This document shows positions 8,718 through 17,522 of a stretch of 64,000 nucleotides of DNA, piece by piece. The position numbers and the translations under genes are program-made. Positions within the stretch are counted from its first letter, which is position 1; each line of letters opens with the position of its first letter. The notes below the pieces were generated by a model, which saw only the letters and a program-made list of their open reading frames with translations, was not told the origin of the DNA and ran no database searches. The DNA lies in the NCBI GenBank assembly GCA_036960305.1, contig JBALWA010000008.1:1-64000 (forward strand). Direction: 5' to 3'. This DNA is from JBALVT01 sp036960305 (GTDB lineage: Bacteria; Pseudomonadota; Gammaproteobacteria; Pseudomonadales; Halieaceae).

Positions 8718-9074
8718 GTGGCATATGATTTAACAGGGAAAATAAAACTAATCCAGGATCCAAAAACCTTTGACAGCGGATTTACCAAACGAGAAATGGT
8801 CGTCATTGTTGAGGATGGGAAATACCCACAAGAAATCAACATCGAATTTGTCCAGGAGAAGGCAGCATTGCTGGACCCCCTTCAGCCCGGGCAGGAAATA
8901 ACCGTCACATTTGACATCCGTGGCCGAGAGTACAACGGGCGTTATTTCAACAATCTCCAAGGGTGGAAGATCGTTACTTTGGAAAGTGGGCCAACACATA
9001 CTGCGGATGGCTCATCAGCAGAGTCGCACTATCCAAGCCCCTCAGATTTCAAGGATGATGATATTCCGTTTTAG
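8718..9074 (+). CDS. DUF3127-like OB-fold protein with SSB-type C-terminal tip
   Basis: This is a 118-residue protein. The GTG start at 8718 is chosen because CCGGAGG lies 7 bp upstream. It has a compact beta-rich domain (residues ~3-95: YDLTGKIKLI, REMVVIVEDG, PGQEITVTFDIRGREY) of the DUF3127 type, predicted OB-like. A flexible Ser/Pro-rich linker leads to the ending DDDIPF. That ending is the same as the acidic tip of E. coli SSB, which recruits repair and replication proteins. I infer a single-stranded nucleic-acid-binding or SSB-partner role in the cytoplasm. The next gene starts 36 bp later, but it encodes an exported protein of unrelated type. Confidence 0.82.
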   Translation: MAYDLTGKIKLIQDPKTFDSGFTKREMVVIVEDGKYPQEINIEFVQEKAALLDPLQPGQEITVTFDIRGREYNGRYFNNLQGWKIVTLESGPTHTADGSSAESHYPSPSDFKDDDIPF

Positions 9075-9110
9075 GCGGCCTGTTACGACTATGTTCACAA
9101 GGAAAATAAT

Positions 9111-9974
9111 GTGAAGTTAAGCAAACGTTTATCCATTCGTTCTGCTTTAACGGTGGTTATCCTGATGGCCATCGCTGCGGCGACTGTCGCCGAGAAGGAC
9201 GGTGATTCCAAGACCGAGCAGCCATACCGCATGTCCGCCGAGACACAGGCCAAACTACTCGCCGAAATGATTTGGGTGGAAGGGGGAAGTTTTACCATGG
9301 GCTCCGACAGTGACGACGCTGCTGATCGGGAAAAACCGGCCCATACGGTCACGGTGGAGGGCTTCTATATCGGCCGCACGGAGCTGACCCAGGATGTTTT
9401 TGAAGAGCTGATGGGTTGGAATAGCAGTTATTACCCCTGTGCAGGGTGCCCTGTTAACAATCTTAGTTGGATGAATATCGAGTTGCTGGTTGACCGACTC
9501 AATCAGAGTACCGGCAGGCACTTCCGACTGCCCACCGAAGCTGAGTGGGAATACGCTGCCCGCGGTGGCAATCGTTCCAAAGGGTTTCTATTCAGCGGCT
9601 CCAACACGATTGATCAGGTGGCCTGGCATGCGGGGAATGCCGGTAATCGCAGCCATCCGGTGGCGCAGAAAGCCCCTAATGAACTGGGCTTGTATGATAT
9701 GACCGGCAACCTTTGGGAATTTTGTCTGGATGATATGAATACACGCAGTTATGCCCTGCATCATCAACTCAATGGCGACCAACCACGGATTAACCCCCTA
9801 AACCTGCCTAAAGATGACGGCCCCCGGCGCAAAGCGATGAAAGTCCTTCGTGGAGGTGGCTATGAGTACGGGGCTCAAGAGTCAAAGGTATATCGACGTG
9901 ATGCGGCTAGCAATAATGTTCGAATGCCAGATATCGGTTTTCGCTTGGTCATGGAGGGGCATGGTAGCGAATAG
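9111..9974 (+). CDS. Exported SUMF1/formylglycine-generating-enzyme-fold protein
   Basis: This is a 287-residue protein with a GTG start preceded by AAGGAAA. An N-terminal signal or anchor helix covers residues ~8-27. The rest is the FGE-sulfatase/SUMF fold: MIWVEGGSFTMGS near 47-59, FYIGRTELT, the FRLPTEAEWEYAARGG signature, YDMTGNLWEFC and the closing VLRGGGY and IGFRLVM. True formylglycine-generating enzymes use a C-terminal Cys pair, which is not visible after VLRGGGY. It is therefore probably not a sulfatase activator but one of the many periplasmic SUMF-domain proteins. No sulfatase gene is nearby. Confidence 0.85.
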   Translation: MKLSKRLSIRSALTVVILMAIAAATVAEKDGDSKTEQPYRMSAETQAKLLAEMIWVEGGSFTMGSDSDDAADREKPAHTVTVEGFYIGRTELTQDVFEELMGWNSSYYPCAGCPVNNLSWMNIELLVDRLNQSTGRHFRLPTEAEWEYAARGGNRSKGFLFSGSNTIDQVAWHAGNAGNRSHPVAQKAPNELGLYDMTGNLWEFCLDDMNTRSYALHHQLNGDQPRINPLNLPKDDGPRRKAMKVLRGGGYEYGAQESKVYRRDAASNNVRMPDIGFRLVMEGHGSE

Positions 9975-10103
9975 CGAACCGCTGAGGCTGTAAATATTGG
10001 CCACTTAAGTTGGCTACACCCTGCTTTTATTCACCAGCTATTATTCCCACTGCGCAGCTACTATAATACTCCGTGGTAATTTTCATTTCTGCGGTAACTA
10101 TCA

Positions 10104-11213
10104 ATGCGTAAGAACCTTATAACGGCATCGCTGATCGCCGGTGCCCTTTTTCTGTGGTTGCTCTCGGGCCTGGTCTTCAATGATTCTGAAAGCGGAACCA
10201 CTCCCGCAATTTCAGAACAAAAAAAACATGGCAAGCCGGCAGCCGAGCGAAAGCGCGTGACCGTGCGGGTGTCTATATCCAATGCTGAAAAGCGCGCCAG
10301 AATATTGGTTCTGCGCGGCAGAACCGAAAGTAAACGCAGTGTTGATGTTAAAGCAGAAATTGCGGGTAATGTCGTAAAGCGCGTCGTTGAGCGGGGTAGC
10401 CGGGTTGAAACAGGCGATTTGCTTTGCCAGCTGGCGATCGATGATCGCGGCGTAGCAGTCGCGCAGGCCAAGGCAACCCTGATAGATGCCAAAATCCAAC
10501 ATCAGGGAAGTCTCAAGCTTAAACAGCAAGGGCTACAGTCCGAAACTGCTATCGCAGGAGCGCAGGCTAAGCTGGAATCGGCCAAAGCGCAATTGCGCCG
10601 CCAGGAACTGAATTTGCAACGAACCGGCATCGTCGCGCCTTTTGGCGGCGTGATTGAGGACCTGCAAATGAACGTAGGTGACTACGCCACTCCGGGCGCG
10701 GTTTGTGCCACTCTAATTGATCTCGATCCTATGCTGGTCAGCGCTCAAGTAACTGAAGCGGAAGTCGACAAGCTAGAGGTAGGCAACTTCGTCAGTGGCA
10801 CTACCAGTACCGGCGCACCTATAGAGGGCGAGCTCACTTTTATCGGCAAGCAGAGTGACCCGTTAACCCGCACCTATCCAATAGAGGTTACTGTCGAAAA
10901 CAAGGACTACCGCCTGCGTTCAGGCCTGACAACCACCGCTCGAATTCAGCTGGACGAAGTGTTGGCTCACAAGGTGTCTCCGGCGCTATTTACACTAAAC
11001 GACGAAGGTGATTTTGGCGTACGTGTCGTCGGTGATGATGATGTCGTTGATTTTTTCAAGGTCGTCATAATCGAAGATTCGCCTCAGGGGGTATGGATTA
11101 CCGGCCTCCCTGATACGGTGCACTTGATTACCGTGGGACAGGAATTTGTGCTCACAGGTCAGACCGTCAAGCCGATTTATCCAGCGGATTCCGCCATTGA
11201 GGCAAGCGAATAG
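10104..11213 (+). CDS. RND efflux periplasmic adaptor subunit (membrane fusion protein)
   Basis: This is a 369-residue adaptor with one N-terminal membrane segment (residues ~7-22). A split lipoyl/barrel-sandwich domain is visible as VKAEIAGNVVKRVVERGSRVETGDLLCQL and, after an alpha-helical hairpin (~115-165), RTGIVAPFGGVIEDLQMNVGDYATPG; then comes the beta-barrel with LTRTYPIEV. It links an inner-membrane RND pump to an outer-membrane channel. Its stop codon TAG shares a base with the GTG start of the pump gene (TAGTG at 11211-11215), so translation is coupled. No TolC-type gene is adjacent; a chromosomal TolC elsewhere is presumed. Confidence 0.93.
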   Translation: MRKNLITASLIAGALFLWLLSGLVFNDSESGTTPAISEQKKHGKPAAERKRVTVRVSISNAEKRARILVLRGRTESKRSVDVKAEIAGNVVKRVVERGSRVETGDLLCQLAIDDRGVAVAQAKATLIDAKIQHQGSLKLKQQGLQSETAIAGAQAKLESAKAQLRRQELNLQRTGIVAPFGGVIEDLQMNVGDYATPGAVCATLIDLDPMLVSAQVTEAEVDKLEVGNFVSGTTSTGAPIEGELTFIGKQSDPLTRTYPIEVTVENKDYRLRSGLTTTARIQLDEVLAHKVSPALFTLNDEGDFGVRVVGDDDVVDFFKVVIIEDSPQGVWITGLPDTVHLITVGQEFVLTGQTVKPIYPADSAIEASE

Positions 11214-14200
11214 TGGTCACTTCCTTCATCGACTCGGCTATTGCGCGCACTCGCACAACTCTACTGCTAATGGTGGTGGTAGTGGCCTGTGGTTTGTTGT
11301 CCCGCGCGAACCTGCCTATCGCCAATGACCCGCATATTGAATTGCCCATGTTCATTGTGGGCATTATGCATGAGGGTATCTCACCGGAGGACGCTGAGCG
11401 CCTGCTGATTCAACCCATGGAAATTGAGTTGCGCAAGCTTGAGGGTGTTGTAGAACTCACCTCCAATGCATCAGAAGGCGGCGCTACCCTATTCGTTGAG
11501 TTTGATGTTAAGAACGATCTTAACGAAGCGTTGGCGAACGTTCGAGAAGCTGTAGATCGGGGCAAGGCGGAAATACCCAGTACGGCAGAGGAACCCTATG
11601 TTCGAGAAATCACCGTGGATGATTTTCCGATCATGCAGATCAATTTGATTGGTGAGGATGTAGACGAGCGCAGCGTATATAAAGCGGCGATCAAGCTGCG
11701 CGACGACATCGAAACCATAGGGGATGTACTGGCTGCGGAGATTCAGGGGAACCGGGAAGAGCTGCTTGAGGTAGTCATCCATACTGAAGCGCTGCAAGCC
11801 TACCAAATTTCAAGCGAAGAGCTTATCAACACCTTGCGGCGCAATAACCGTTTAATACCCGCCGGTAGTATAGATACCGGTAAAGGGCGATTCTCTGTCA
11901 AAATCCCCTCGGTCGTCGAGGATGCCAGTGATCTCCGCGGGCTACCCATACGCACCGTCGGTGACACAGTCGTTACCCTGGCGGATGTAGCGACTGTTCG
12001 AAGAACCTTTAAAGACCGAACCAGCTATGCAAGATTCAATGGCCGCCAAACCATTTCAATAGAAATCACTAAAAGAGCCCAGGCCAATATTGTCGACACC
12101 GCCAATAGGGTTATCGACCTGGTCGACAAGGAGCGCACCGCAATACCAGAGGGAATCGAAGTCATCGTGTCGCAAAACCAGGCGGACTTCGCCAGCCTCC
12201 AAGTGACAGAATTACAAGGTAATATCGTGACGGCCCTGGCGCTGGTAATGGTGTTGGTAGTCGCTGCCATGGGATTTCGGAGTGGTGTCATTGTAGGCCT
12301 GGGTATTCCTGTGTCCTTGCTGTTCTCAGTGACCATCGTTTATCTGCTGGGTTACACCTTCAATTTCATGGTCATGTTCGGGATGCTGTTGGGCCTGGGT
12401 ATGCTGATCGACGGTGCCATCGTCGTCACCGAGTATGCCGATCGCAAGATGTCGGATGGAATGGACCATCGCGAGGCGTACTCGCAAGCGGTTAAACGTA
12501 TGTTCTGGCCAGTGACGGCATCAACGGCCACCACACTGGCAGCGTTTGTCCCGCTAATTTTTTGGCCGGGCGTTTCGGGCCAGTTCATGCGCTACCTCCC
12601 TGTCACGGTATTTACAGTACTGTTGGGCTCTCTACTGTATGCACTTTTCTTCGGGCCCGTATTGGGTACGATGTTTGGACGACCCAGCGGGCACAGCAAA
12701 AAGTCCGTTGAATTGACGCACCAACTCGAAACCGGTGACCCAACACAACTGCCTACTGTTACGGGAAAATTCGCGAGATTTCTTGAGAAAGTTTGCCACA
12801 ACCCGATCCGCACCCTGGGAGTGATTCTCTTTGTACTCTTTGCCATTTTTTGGGCCTACGGTAAGTTCGGTGTTGGCAGTATTTTCTTTTCCAATGCAGA
12901 GGCTCAGTACTTTAAGGTTTCGGTGCTTGGTAGAGGAAACTTCTCGGCGAATGAGGTCAATGACCTGGTACTGGAAGTAGAGCGAGAAATACTGCAAGTC
13001 GAGGGCATCAAGTCGGTCAATGCCCGTACTATTTTGCCCGGCGGCAACGGTTCCGGCGGCGGATTGGGTGGCAGTTCGGGTAGCACCTCCGATCGTATTG
13101 GCTCCATTTTTATAGAACTGCTGGGCGAGAGCAAGCGCGAGATGAAAGCCGACGATATCGAGCTTGAGATCAGGGAGCGGTCATCGCACCTACCGGGCAT
13201 TGCGATCGAAATTCAGCCCCTCGAACAAGGGCCGCCTGTGGGCAAACCTATCCAGATAGAATTGGCTTCGCGCGATCGCTCGCTGCTGGAGCCAGCGATG
13301 CTTCGAATACGGGCTTATATGGATACGCTGCCAGAGCTTGTCTACATCGATGATACGGCCGCTTTGCCAACGATCGAGTGGCGTATTGAGGTGGACCGTG
13401 CGCAGGCGGCAATATACGGCGCCGACGTCTCTTCCGCCGGCATAGCTGTGCAGCTGGTAACCAACGGTGTGAAAATCGGCGAGTATCGCCCGGATGGCGC
13501 GGACGACGCAGTTGATATTCGAGTCCGTTACCCCAAGCATGAACGCGGTATTAAGGCGCTGGATACATTGCGCCTGAATACCACTCAGGGCCTGGTTCCT
13601 ATGTCGAATTTTGTTCGAATGACTCCATCTCCAGGTGTCGATACCTTTCAACGTATCGACGGTGTTCCCGTTGAGCGTATACGCGCAGACGTAGTAGCTG
13701 GCGTACTGGCAGACACCATGGTAAAGGAAATTGACGAGTGGCTTTCGCAGCAGACCTTCGACCCCAACCTGGATATTCGGTTTCGTGGAGCCAACGAAGA
13801 GCAGGCAGAGGGCATGGCCTTTGTGAGCGTTGCTTTTTCCCTATCACTTATCCTGATGTTTGTATTGCTGGTTACCCAGTTCAACAGCTTTTACCAGAGC
13901 ACCCTGATTCTACTCTCGGTCATTATGTCTACGGCAGGGGTTCTATTGGGCCTGCTGATTTTAGGCAATCCGTTCAGCGTTTTGTTAACCGGTGTGGGGG
14001 TGGTGGCTCTGGCCGGCATTGTCGTGAATAACAATATTGTTCTCATTGATACATTTAATCGTTTACGTCAGTTACATCCGGAGCTGGATATTCGTTCAGT
14101 TATTGTTCGTGCCACTTCTCGACGACTGCGCCCGGTTATGCTCACTACTGTAACGACAGTGTTTGGTCTGCTGCCTTTGGCGGCCGGTCTTTCGGTGGAT

Positions 14201-14377
14201 TTGATTAATCGCAATATTAGCGCCAATGGGCAGATGGCGTTGTTCTGGGGGCCTCTGTCTCAGGCAATCGTATTCGGGCTCTCTTTTGCCACTATTCTGA
14301 CACTGGTAGCCACTCCGGCCCTGCTGGCCTTGCCAACTGCAGTGCGCGAAAAACTTCCTCGCTTGCGAAAGGAATAG
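11213..14377 (+). CDS. RND-family efflux permease (AcrB/HAE-1-like)
   Basis: This is a 1054-residue inner-membrane pump of normal RND length, with one TM helix near residues 13-32, two large periplasmic loops and two blocks of membrane helices (about 340-560 and 865-1040). The TM4 proton-relay motif reads GMLID400-G-AIVV. Most HAE-1 pumps have two Asp here (VDDAIVV); this one keeps only the first, so proton coupling may differ. The GTG start overlaps the adaptor stop codon. A DUF1214-like exported protein starts 7 bp after its end, so the three genes form an operon. The substrate is not predictable. Confidence 0.94.
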   Translation: MVTSFIDSAIARTRTTLLLMVVVVACGLLSRANLPIANDPHIELPMFIVGIMHEGISPEDAERLLIQPMEIELRKLEGVVELTSNASEGGATLFVEFDVKNDLNEALANVREAVDRGKAEIPSTAEEPYVREITVDDFPIMQINLIGEDVDERSVYKAAIKLRDDIETIGDVLAAEIQGNREELLEVVIHTEALQAYQISSEELINTLRRNNRLIPAGSIDTGKGRFSVKIPSVVEDASDLRGLPIRTVGDTVVTLADVATVRRTFKDRTSYARFNGRQTISIEITKRAQANIVDTANRVIDLVDKERTAIPEGIEVIVSQNQADFASLQVTELQGNIVTALALVMVLVVAAMGFRSGVIVGLGIPVSLLFSVTIVYLLGYTFNFMVMFGMLLGLGMLIDGAIVVTEYADRKMSDGMDHREAYSQAVKRMFWPVTASTATTLAAFVPLIFWPGVSGQFMRYLPVTVFTVLLGSLLYALFFGPVLGTMFGRPSGHSKKSVELTHQLETGDPTQLPTVTGKFARFLEKVCHNPIRTLGVILFVLFAIFWAYGKFGVGSIFFSNAEAQYFKVSVLGRGNFSANEVNDLVLEVEREILQVEGIKSVNARTILPGGNGSGGGLGGSSGSTSDRIGSIFIELLGESKREMKADDIELEIRERSSHLPGIAIEIQPLEQGPPVGKPIQIELASRDRSLLEPAMLRIRAYMDTLPELVYIDDTAALPTIEWRIEVDRAQAAIYGADVSSAGIAVQLVTNGVKIGEYRPDGADDAVDIRVRYPKHERGIKALDTLRLNTTQGLVPMSNFVRMTPSPGVDTFQRIDGVPVERIRADVVAGVLADTMVKEIDEWLSQQTFDPNLDIRFRGANEEQAEGMAFVSVAFSLSLILMFVLLVTQFNSFYQSTLILLSVIMSTAGVLLGLLILGNPFSVLLTGVGVVALAGIVVNNNIVLIDTFNRLRQLHPELDIRSVIVRATSRRLRPVMLTTVTTVFGLLPLAAGLSVDLINRNISANGQMALFWGPLSQAIVFGLSFATILTLVATPALLALPTAVREKLPRLRKE

Positions 14378-14383
14378 TTATCG

Positions 14384-15658
14384 ATGAAAAAGTATTTACT
14401 ATGTCTGGTTGCTGGCGCTATTTTGGGTATCTCGGGAATGCTTGCCAAAGATTTTTCGACGGCGAAAGTGATAAAGGTCTCTGCCGATGCCGATATGGAG
14501 GCCAGCTTTGATGCCTTGGCAAAATCAATTCTCGATGCTGGGGAGTTCGTTAAAACTCACAGGTATTACGGCTCCGAACGAGAACAGGTAGAAGCCTATC
14601 GGCACCTGATACGCAGCTTGATGTGGTCGCTGGAAAGTCGGGCGCTGCAAGACCGCAGCTTCCTTTTCTTCCAGGAGATGAACCCGATTAACAAAATGGG
14701 AATGGATAACTCTGACCAACGCTATTTGATAGCCCGGCTGGAGGGTGAAGCGGAATATCGAATCTGGGGACATCGTGGTAGCAGCCGGCGCCTGGATTTC
14801 GCGATCTACGAGGGCCTGGCAAGTACAGCAGCAGCGTTTGCGACCTTATCTACGGATGACCTGGCCGTTAACGAAGACGGTAGTTTTGAGCTGTTTATTG
14901 GCGGCGAACCCCGCCCGCAAAACTGGCTGCCTGGCCCTTCGGGCGAGGCGCGATTAATGACTCGACAGATTTTCTCGGACTGGGCAACGGAGCAGCCCGG
15001 GCAACTGCACATCGACCGTATTGATGCGGGTCGGCCTCCCTACCCCCGCATGACTCGGCAACTGATGGCGGAGCGGCTTAGAGTAGCCACAGACTTCTTC
15101 GCGGAGGAAGTAAGAAAATGGCCGGAGTTCCAGCGCAGCCGTTTTGATCTTCTGATGCCTGCCAACTGGCTGACACCACCCCAGGACACATCCAAGGAGG
15201 GCGGACTTGCCGGTCGCTGGATGGTGGGCGGGCACTTCGACTTAGCGGAGGATCAAGCGCTTATTATTACCGCATGGCCCAGCAAAGCTGCCTATCAAGG
15301 CATCCAGCTAGGGCACCCTTGGTGGGAATCTATCGATTACGCTCATCACCAGGCCAGTTTAAGTGTAGATCAGGCAAGACTCAGTTCCGACGGGGCCTAT
15401 CATTTTGTAATCAGTCTTAAGGACCCGGGAGTACCCAACTGGCTGGATCCCGCCGGCTTTCACCGTGGTGTGATCTTGATGCGTTACGATGGTATGCGTT
15501 CCGAGATCGAACCCGGGCAGGAGCCAGCTGCCAAGTTGGTGACGCTTGCAGAGCTTCGTCAATACCTGCCCGCCGATGAACCCCAGGTGTCGAGTGAAGA
15601 GCGAGCGCTGGAAATGACGGCACGGCGACGGCATGTGCAAGAGCGCTTTGGTTTCTAG
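14384..15658 (+). CDS. DUF1214-like exported protein
   Basis: This is a 424-residue protein with an N-terminal signal or anchor (residues 3-21). The middle reads DNSDQRYLIARLEGEAEYRIWGHRG in two overlapping pieces, and the C-terminal third has LGHPWWESIDYAHH and DPGVPNWLDPAGFHRG. These match, from memory, the DUF1214 family, whose biochemical function is unclear. It starts 7 bp after the RND permease and is probably its third operon member, perhaps a periplasmic accessory or an enzyme acting on the exported compound. That link is inference from gene order. Confidence 0.75.
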   Translation: MKKYLLCLVAGAILGISGMLAKDFSTAKVIKVSADADMEASFDALAKSILDAGEFVKTHRYYGSEREQVEAYRHLIRSLMWSLESRALQDRSFLFFQEMNPINKMGMDNSDQRYLIARLEGEAEYRIWGHRGSSRRLDFAIYEGLASTAAAFATLSTDDLAVNEDGSFELFIGGEPRPQNWLPGPSGEARLMTRQIFSDWATEQPGQLHIDRIDAGRPPYPRMTRQLMAERLRVATDFFAEEVRKWPEFQRSRFDLLMPANWLTPPQDTSKEGGLAGRWMVGGHFDLAEDQALIITAWPSKAAYQGIQLGHPWWESIDYAHHQASLSVDQARLSSDGAYHFVISLKDPGVPNWLDPAGFHRGVILMRYDGMRSEIEPGQEPAAKLVTLAELRQYLPADEPQVSSEERALEMTARRRHVQERFGF

Positions 15659-15682
15659 CAGGCTGCTGGTATCTTTTTGGTT

Positions 15683-15701
15683 GTGCATGCCTGACATGCA
15701 C
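15683..15701. repeat. Small inverted repeat downstream of the efflux operon
   Basis: GTGCATG and CATGCAC form perfect 7-bp arms around a 5-base loop, 25 bp after the DUF1214-like gene. No T-tract follows, so a Rho-independent terminator is not supported. It may be a processed 3' end structure or chance. Confidence 0.3.
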
Positions 15702-15799
15702 CGGCCATTTACACTCTGGAAGATTGAAGCATCATGACCATAAAATCTCCCCTGCGCCTCTATTTGGAAATCAACACACCGAACCGAGGAGGATCTGAG

Positions 15800-16310
15800 A
15801 TGACCAACACCGATGAAAGTGCAGGACCTAAGCAGGGGGTCAAAGTCGACCCAGTGTTGCCGCTGACCCTTTGAGGCCCAGAAACCTCTTACTACACGGG
15901 CAAGCTCGAAGCCGTCATTCGCTACATGGAACTGCCCTACCAGCGCGTGTCCAAAGGGCCCATGGATGTAATGGCCTACTTGACCGGCACAGCTCAGGTG
16001 CCCGGCCTTCAGCTCGCCGATGATCGCTGGATGACAGACTCAACGCCCATTATCGACTGGCTAGATCAACGGTTCCCGGAAGCCTCCGTCATTCCTCGCG
16101 ATCCTGTAACGGCCTTCATCAGCCGGTTACTCGAAGACTATGCCGACGAGTGCGCGCATCATGCGTGAAACGGCCCTGTCCGTTTTCGAGTGGGTCGCCC
16201 GTATGTGGAATGCACGAGCAAGCCTGACAGGCGATGGACCCCTCGATCATGTGCCAGACCACGGCGGTCTATCGGCGTGGGTGGGAATGGTTCTTACATT
16301 ACTATTCTCA
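15800..16310 (+). pseudogene. Glutathione S-transferase remnant: nonsense codon, internal deletion, lost 3' end
   Basis: The ATG at 15800 follows a GAGGAGGAT ribosome-binding site. After 24 codons a TGA (15872-15874) interrupts the frame exactly where GST N-domains read T-L-(Y/W)-G; the same frame then gives GPETSYYTGKLEAVIRYMEL, a GST-N start, and continues to a stop at 16166-16168. Around 16150 the frame is lost after LLEDYADE. The next frame resumes with ETALSVFEWVARMWNARAS, which in this family lies roughly 100 residues further on, so an internal deletion is inferred. The 3' end runs into the convergent saccharopine-dehydrogenase-like gene. The gene should be non-functional. TGG (Trp) to TGA is the simplest origin of the stop. 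Confidence 0.75.
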
Positions 16311-17522
16311 GATTACTTCGAACGTAATGCCTGCGCTGTTTTGCAGACGCTGGATCAACTTGTCGCCCATCGCAGTCGCGGGCGTCCAGATTCCACCCCC
16401 GCAGCTCAGGTCATCTCTGGCCAGGCAGACAGCGGCCTCGCCCAGCATCCTGGAGGTGGCGCCATAGCCTGGATCGCGGTCGCCTGACACGCGGGTTTTG
16501 ATCGTATTGCCCGTGTTGCGATTGCTGCCCTGGAAGAATAATTCGAAGTGCCCTTTGCGTTGTGCCTCCGGGCTCGGCCCTTCACCGGGGGCGGGCAAAA
16601 ACCGGGCTGCCAACTTCCGGAATGGCCCTATGCCCATCACCACCGGCGTGAGTTTACTGCCGGTAGCAATTGTTCCGGCTTTGCGTTTGCCGGGTTTACC
16701 ATCGCCGTTCAATTGGCGCTCATCGTATCTAAAATTTTTGCCATAAGCGTATCCGGCCAATGCATTGCTGCGGCGCACCACACGCGAATTGATGGCTGCC
16801 ATCACGAAGGGGCTGGTCCACTGGCAAAAATCTTCATCATAGATGGGCTTATTTTCATCCGGCCCATCAGGGCCACTGCGCTCGCCGCGAGGATTCAGCG
16901 AGTAGGGGTTGGCCAGGGCGTCACGTACCGCCGAATCTTTACCGGCTTCTTCCATCATGAACATCATGCTGGCAATCGTACCCCCACTGGCACTGCCGCT
17001 GAACTTACCCACCCGTGATTTGACACGGTCAGCGTACTCGCTGAACTCCTGTTGCATATTTTGCTGGAGATGGAGTGTGCCGAGGTCGCTGGGGATGGAG
17101 TCGAAACCGCAGGTGTGGACGATACGTGCGCCGCTGTCCCTGGCGGCCTGTTGATACTGGTCAATCGTGCGTGCCATCCACTGGACTTCACCTGTCAGGT
17201 CACAGTAGTGGGTACCCGCATCGGCGCAGGCGGCCAGTAGTTCGGTGCCGTAACTCGCGTAGGGGCCGACTGTGGTGCAGATGACAGCTGTGCGCTTGAC
17301 CATGGCGTCCAGTGAGGCGCGGTCGCCGCTGTCTGCCTGTATCAATGGCAGCTCCGGCTGCCCCAGCTCTTCTCTAAGGCTTTTCAGCTTGGCGAGGTTG
17401 CGCCCTGCCATAGCCCATCTCAGTTCTTCGCCATAGGTATCGATGAGGTGGCGAGCTACCAGTGCACCGGTAAAGCCTGTGGCACCCCAGAGGATGACCT
17501 CAAATTCTCTGCTTTCACTCAT
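16308..17522 (-). CDS. Saccharopine dehydrogenase family protein (trans-acting enoyl reductase-like)
   Basis: This is a 404-residue protein with an N-terminal Rossmann segment GATGFTGALVARHL (about 14-27), AGRNLAKL, and the family segments GPYASYGTELLAACADAGTHYCDLTGE and HTCGFDSIPSD. These belong to the membrane-associated saccharopine-dehydrogenase-like reductases, which include mycobacterial trans-acting enoyl reductase, rather than to lysine metabolism. Its start overlaps the end of the gamma-glutamyltransferase gene by 8 bases (17515-17522), so the two are translationally coupled. I see no functional reason for the pairing. A lipid or polyketide double bond is a possible substrate. Confidence 0.88.
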   Translation of the reverse strand: MSESREFEVILWGATGFTGALVARHLIDTYGEELRWAMAGRNLAKLKSLREELGQPELPLIQADSGDRASLDAMVKRTAVICTTVGPYASYGTELLAACADAGTHYCDLTGEVQWMARTIDQYQQAARDSGARIVHTCGFDSIPSDLGTLHLQQNMQQEFSEYADRVKSRVGKFSGSASGGTIASMMFMMEEAGKDSAVRDALANPYSLNPRGERSGPDGPDENKPIYDEDFCQWTSPFVMAAINSRVVRRSNALAGYAYGKNFRYDERQLNGDGKPGKRKAGTIATGSKLTPVVMGIGPFRKLAARFLPAPGEGPSPEAQRKGHFELFFQGSNRNTGNTIKTRVSGDRDPGYGATSRMLGEAAVCLARDDLSCGGGIWTPATAMGDKLIQRLQNSAGITFEVI

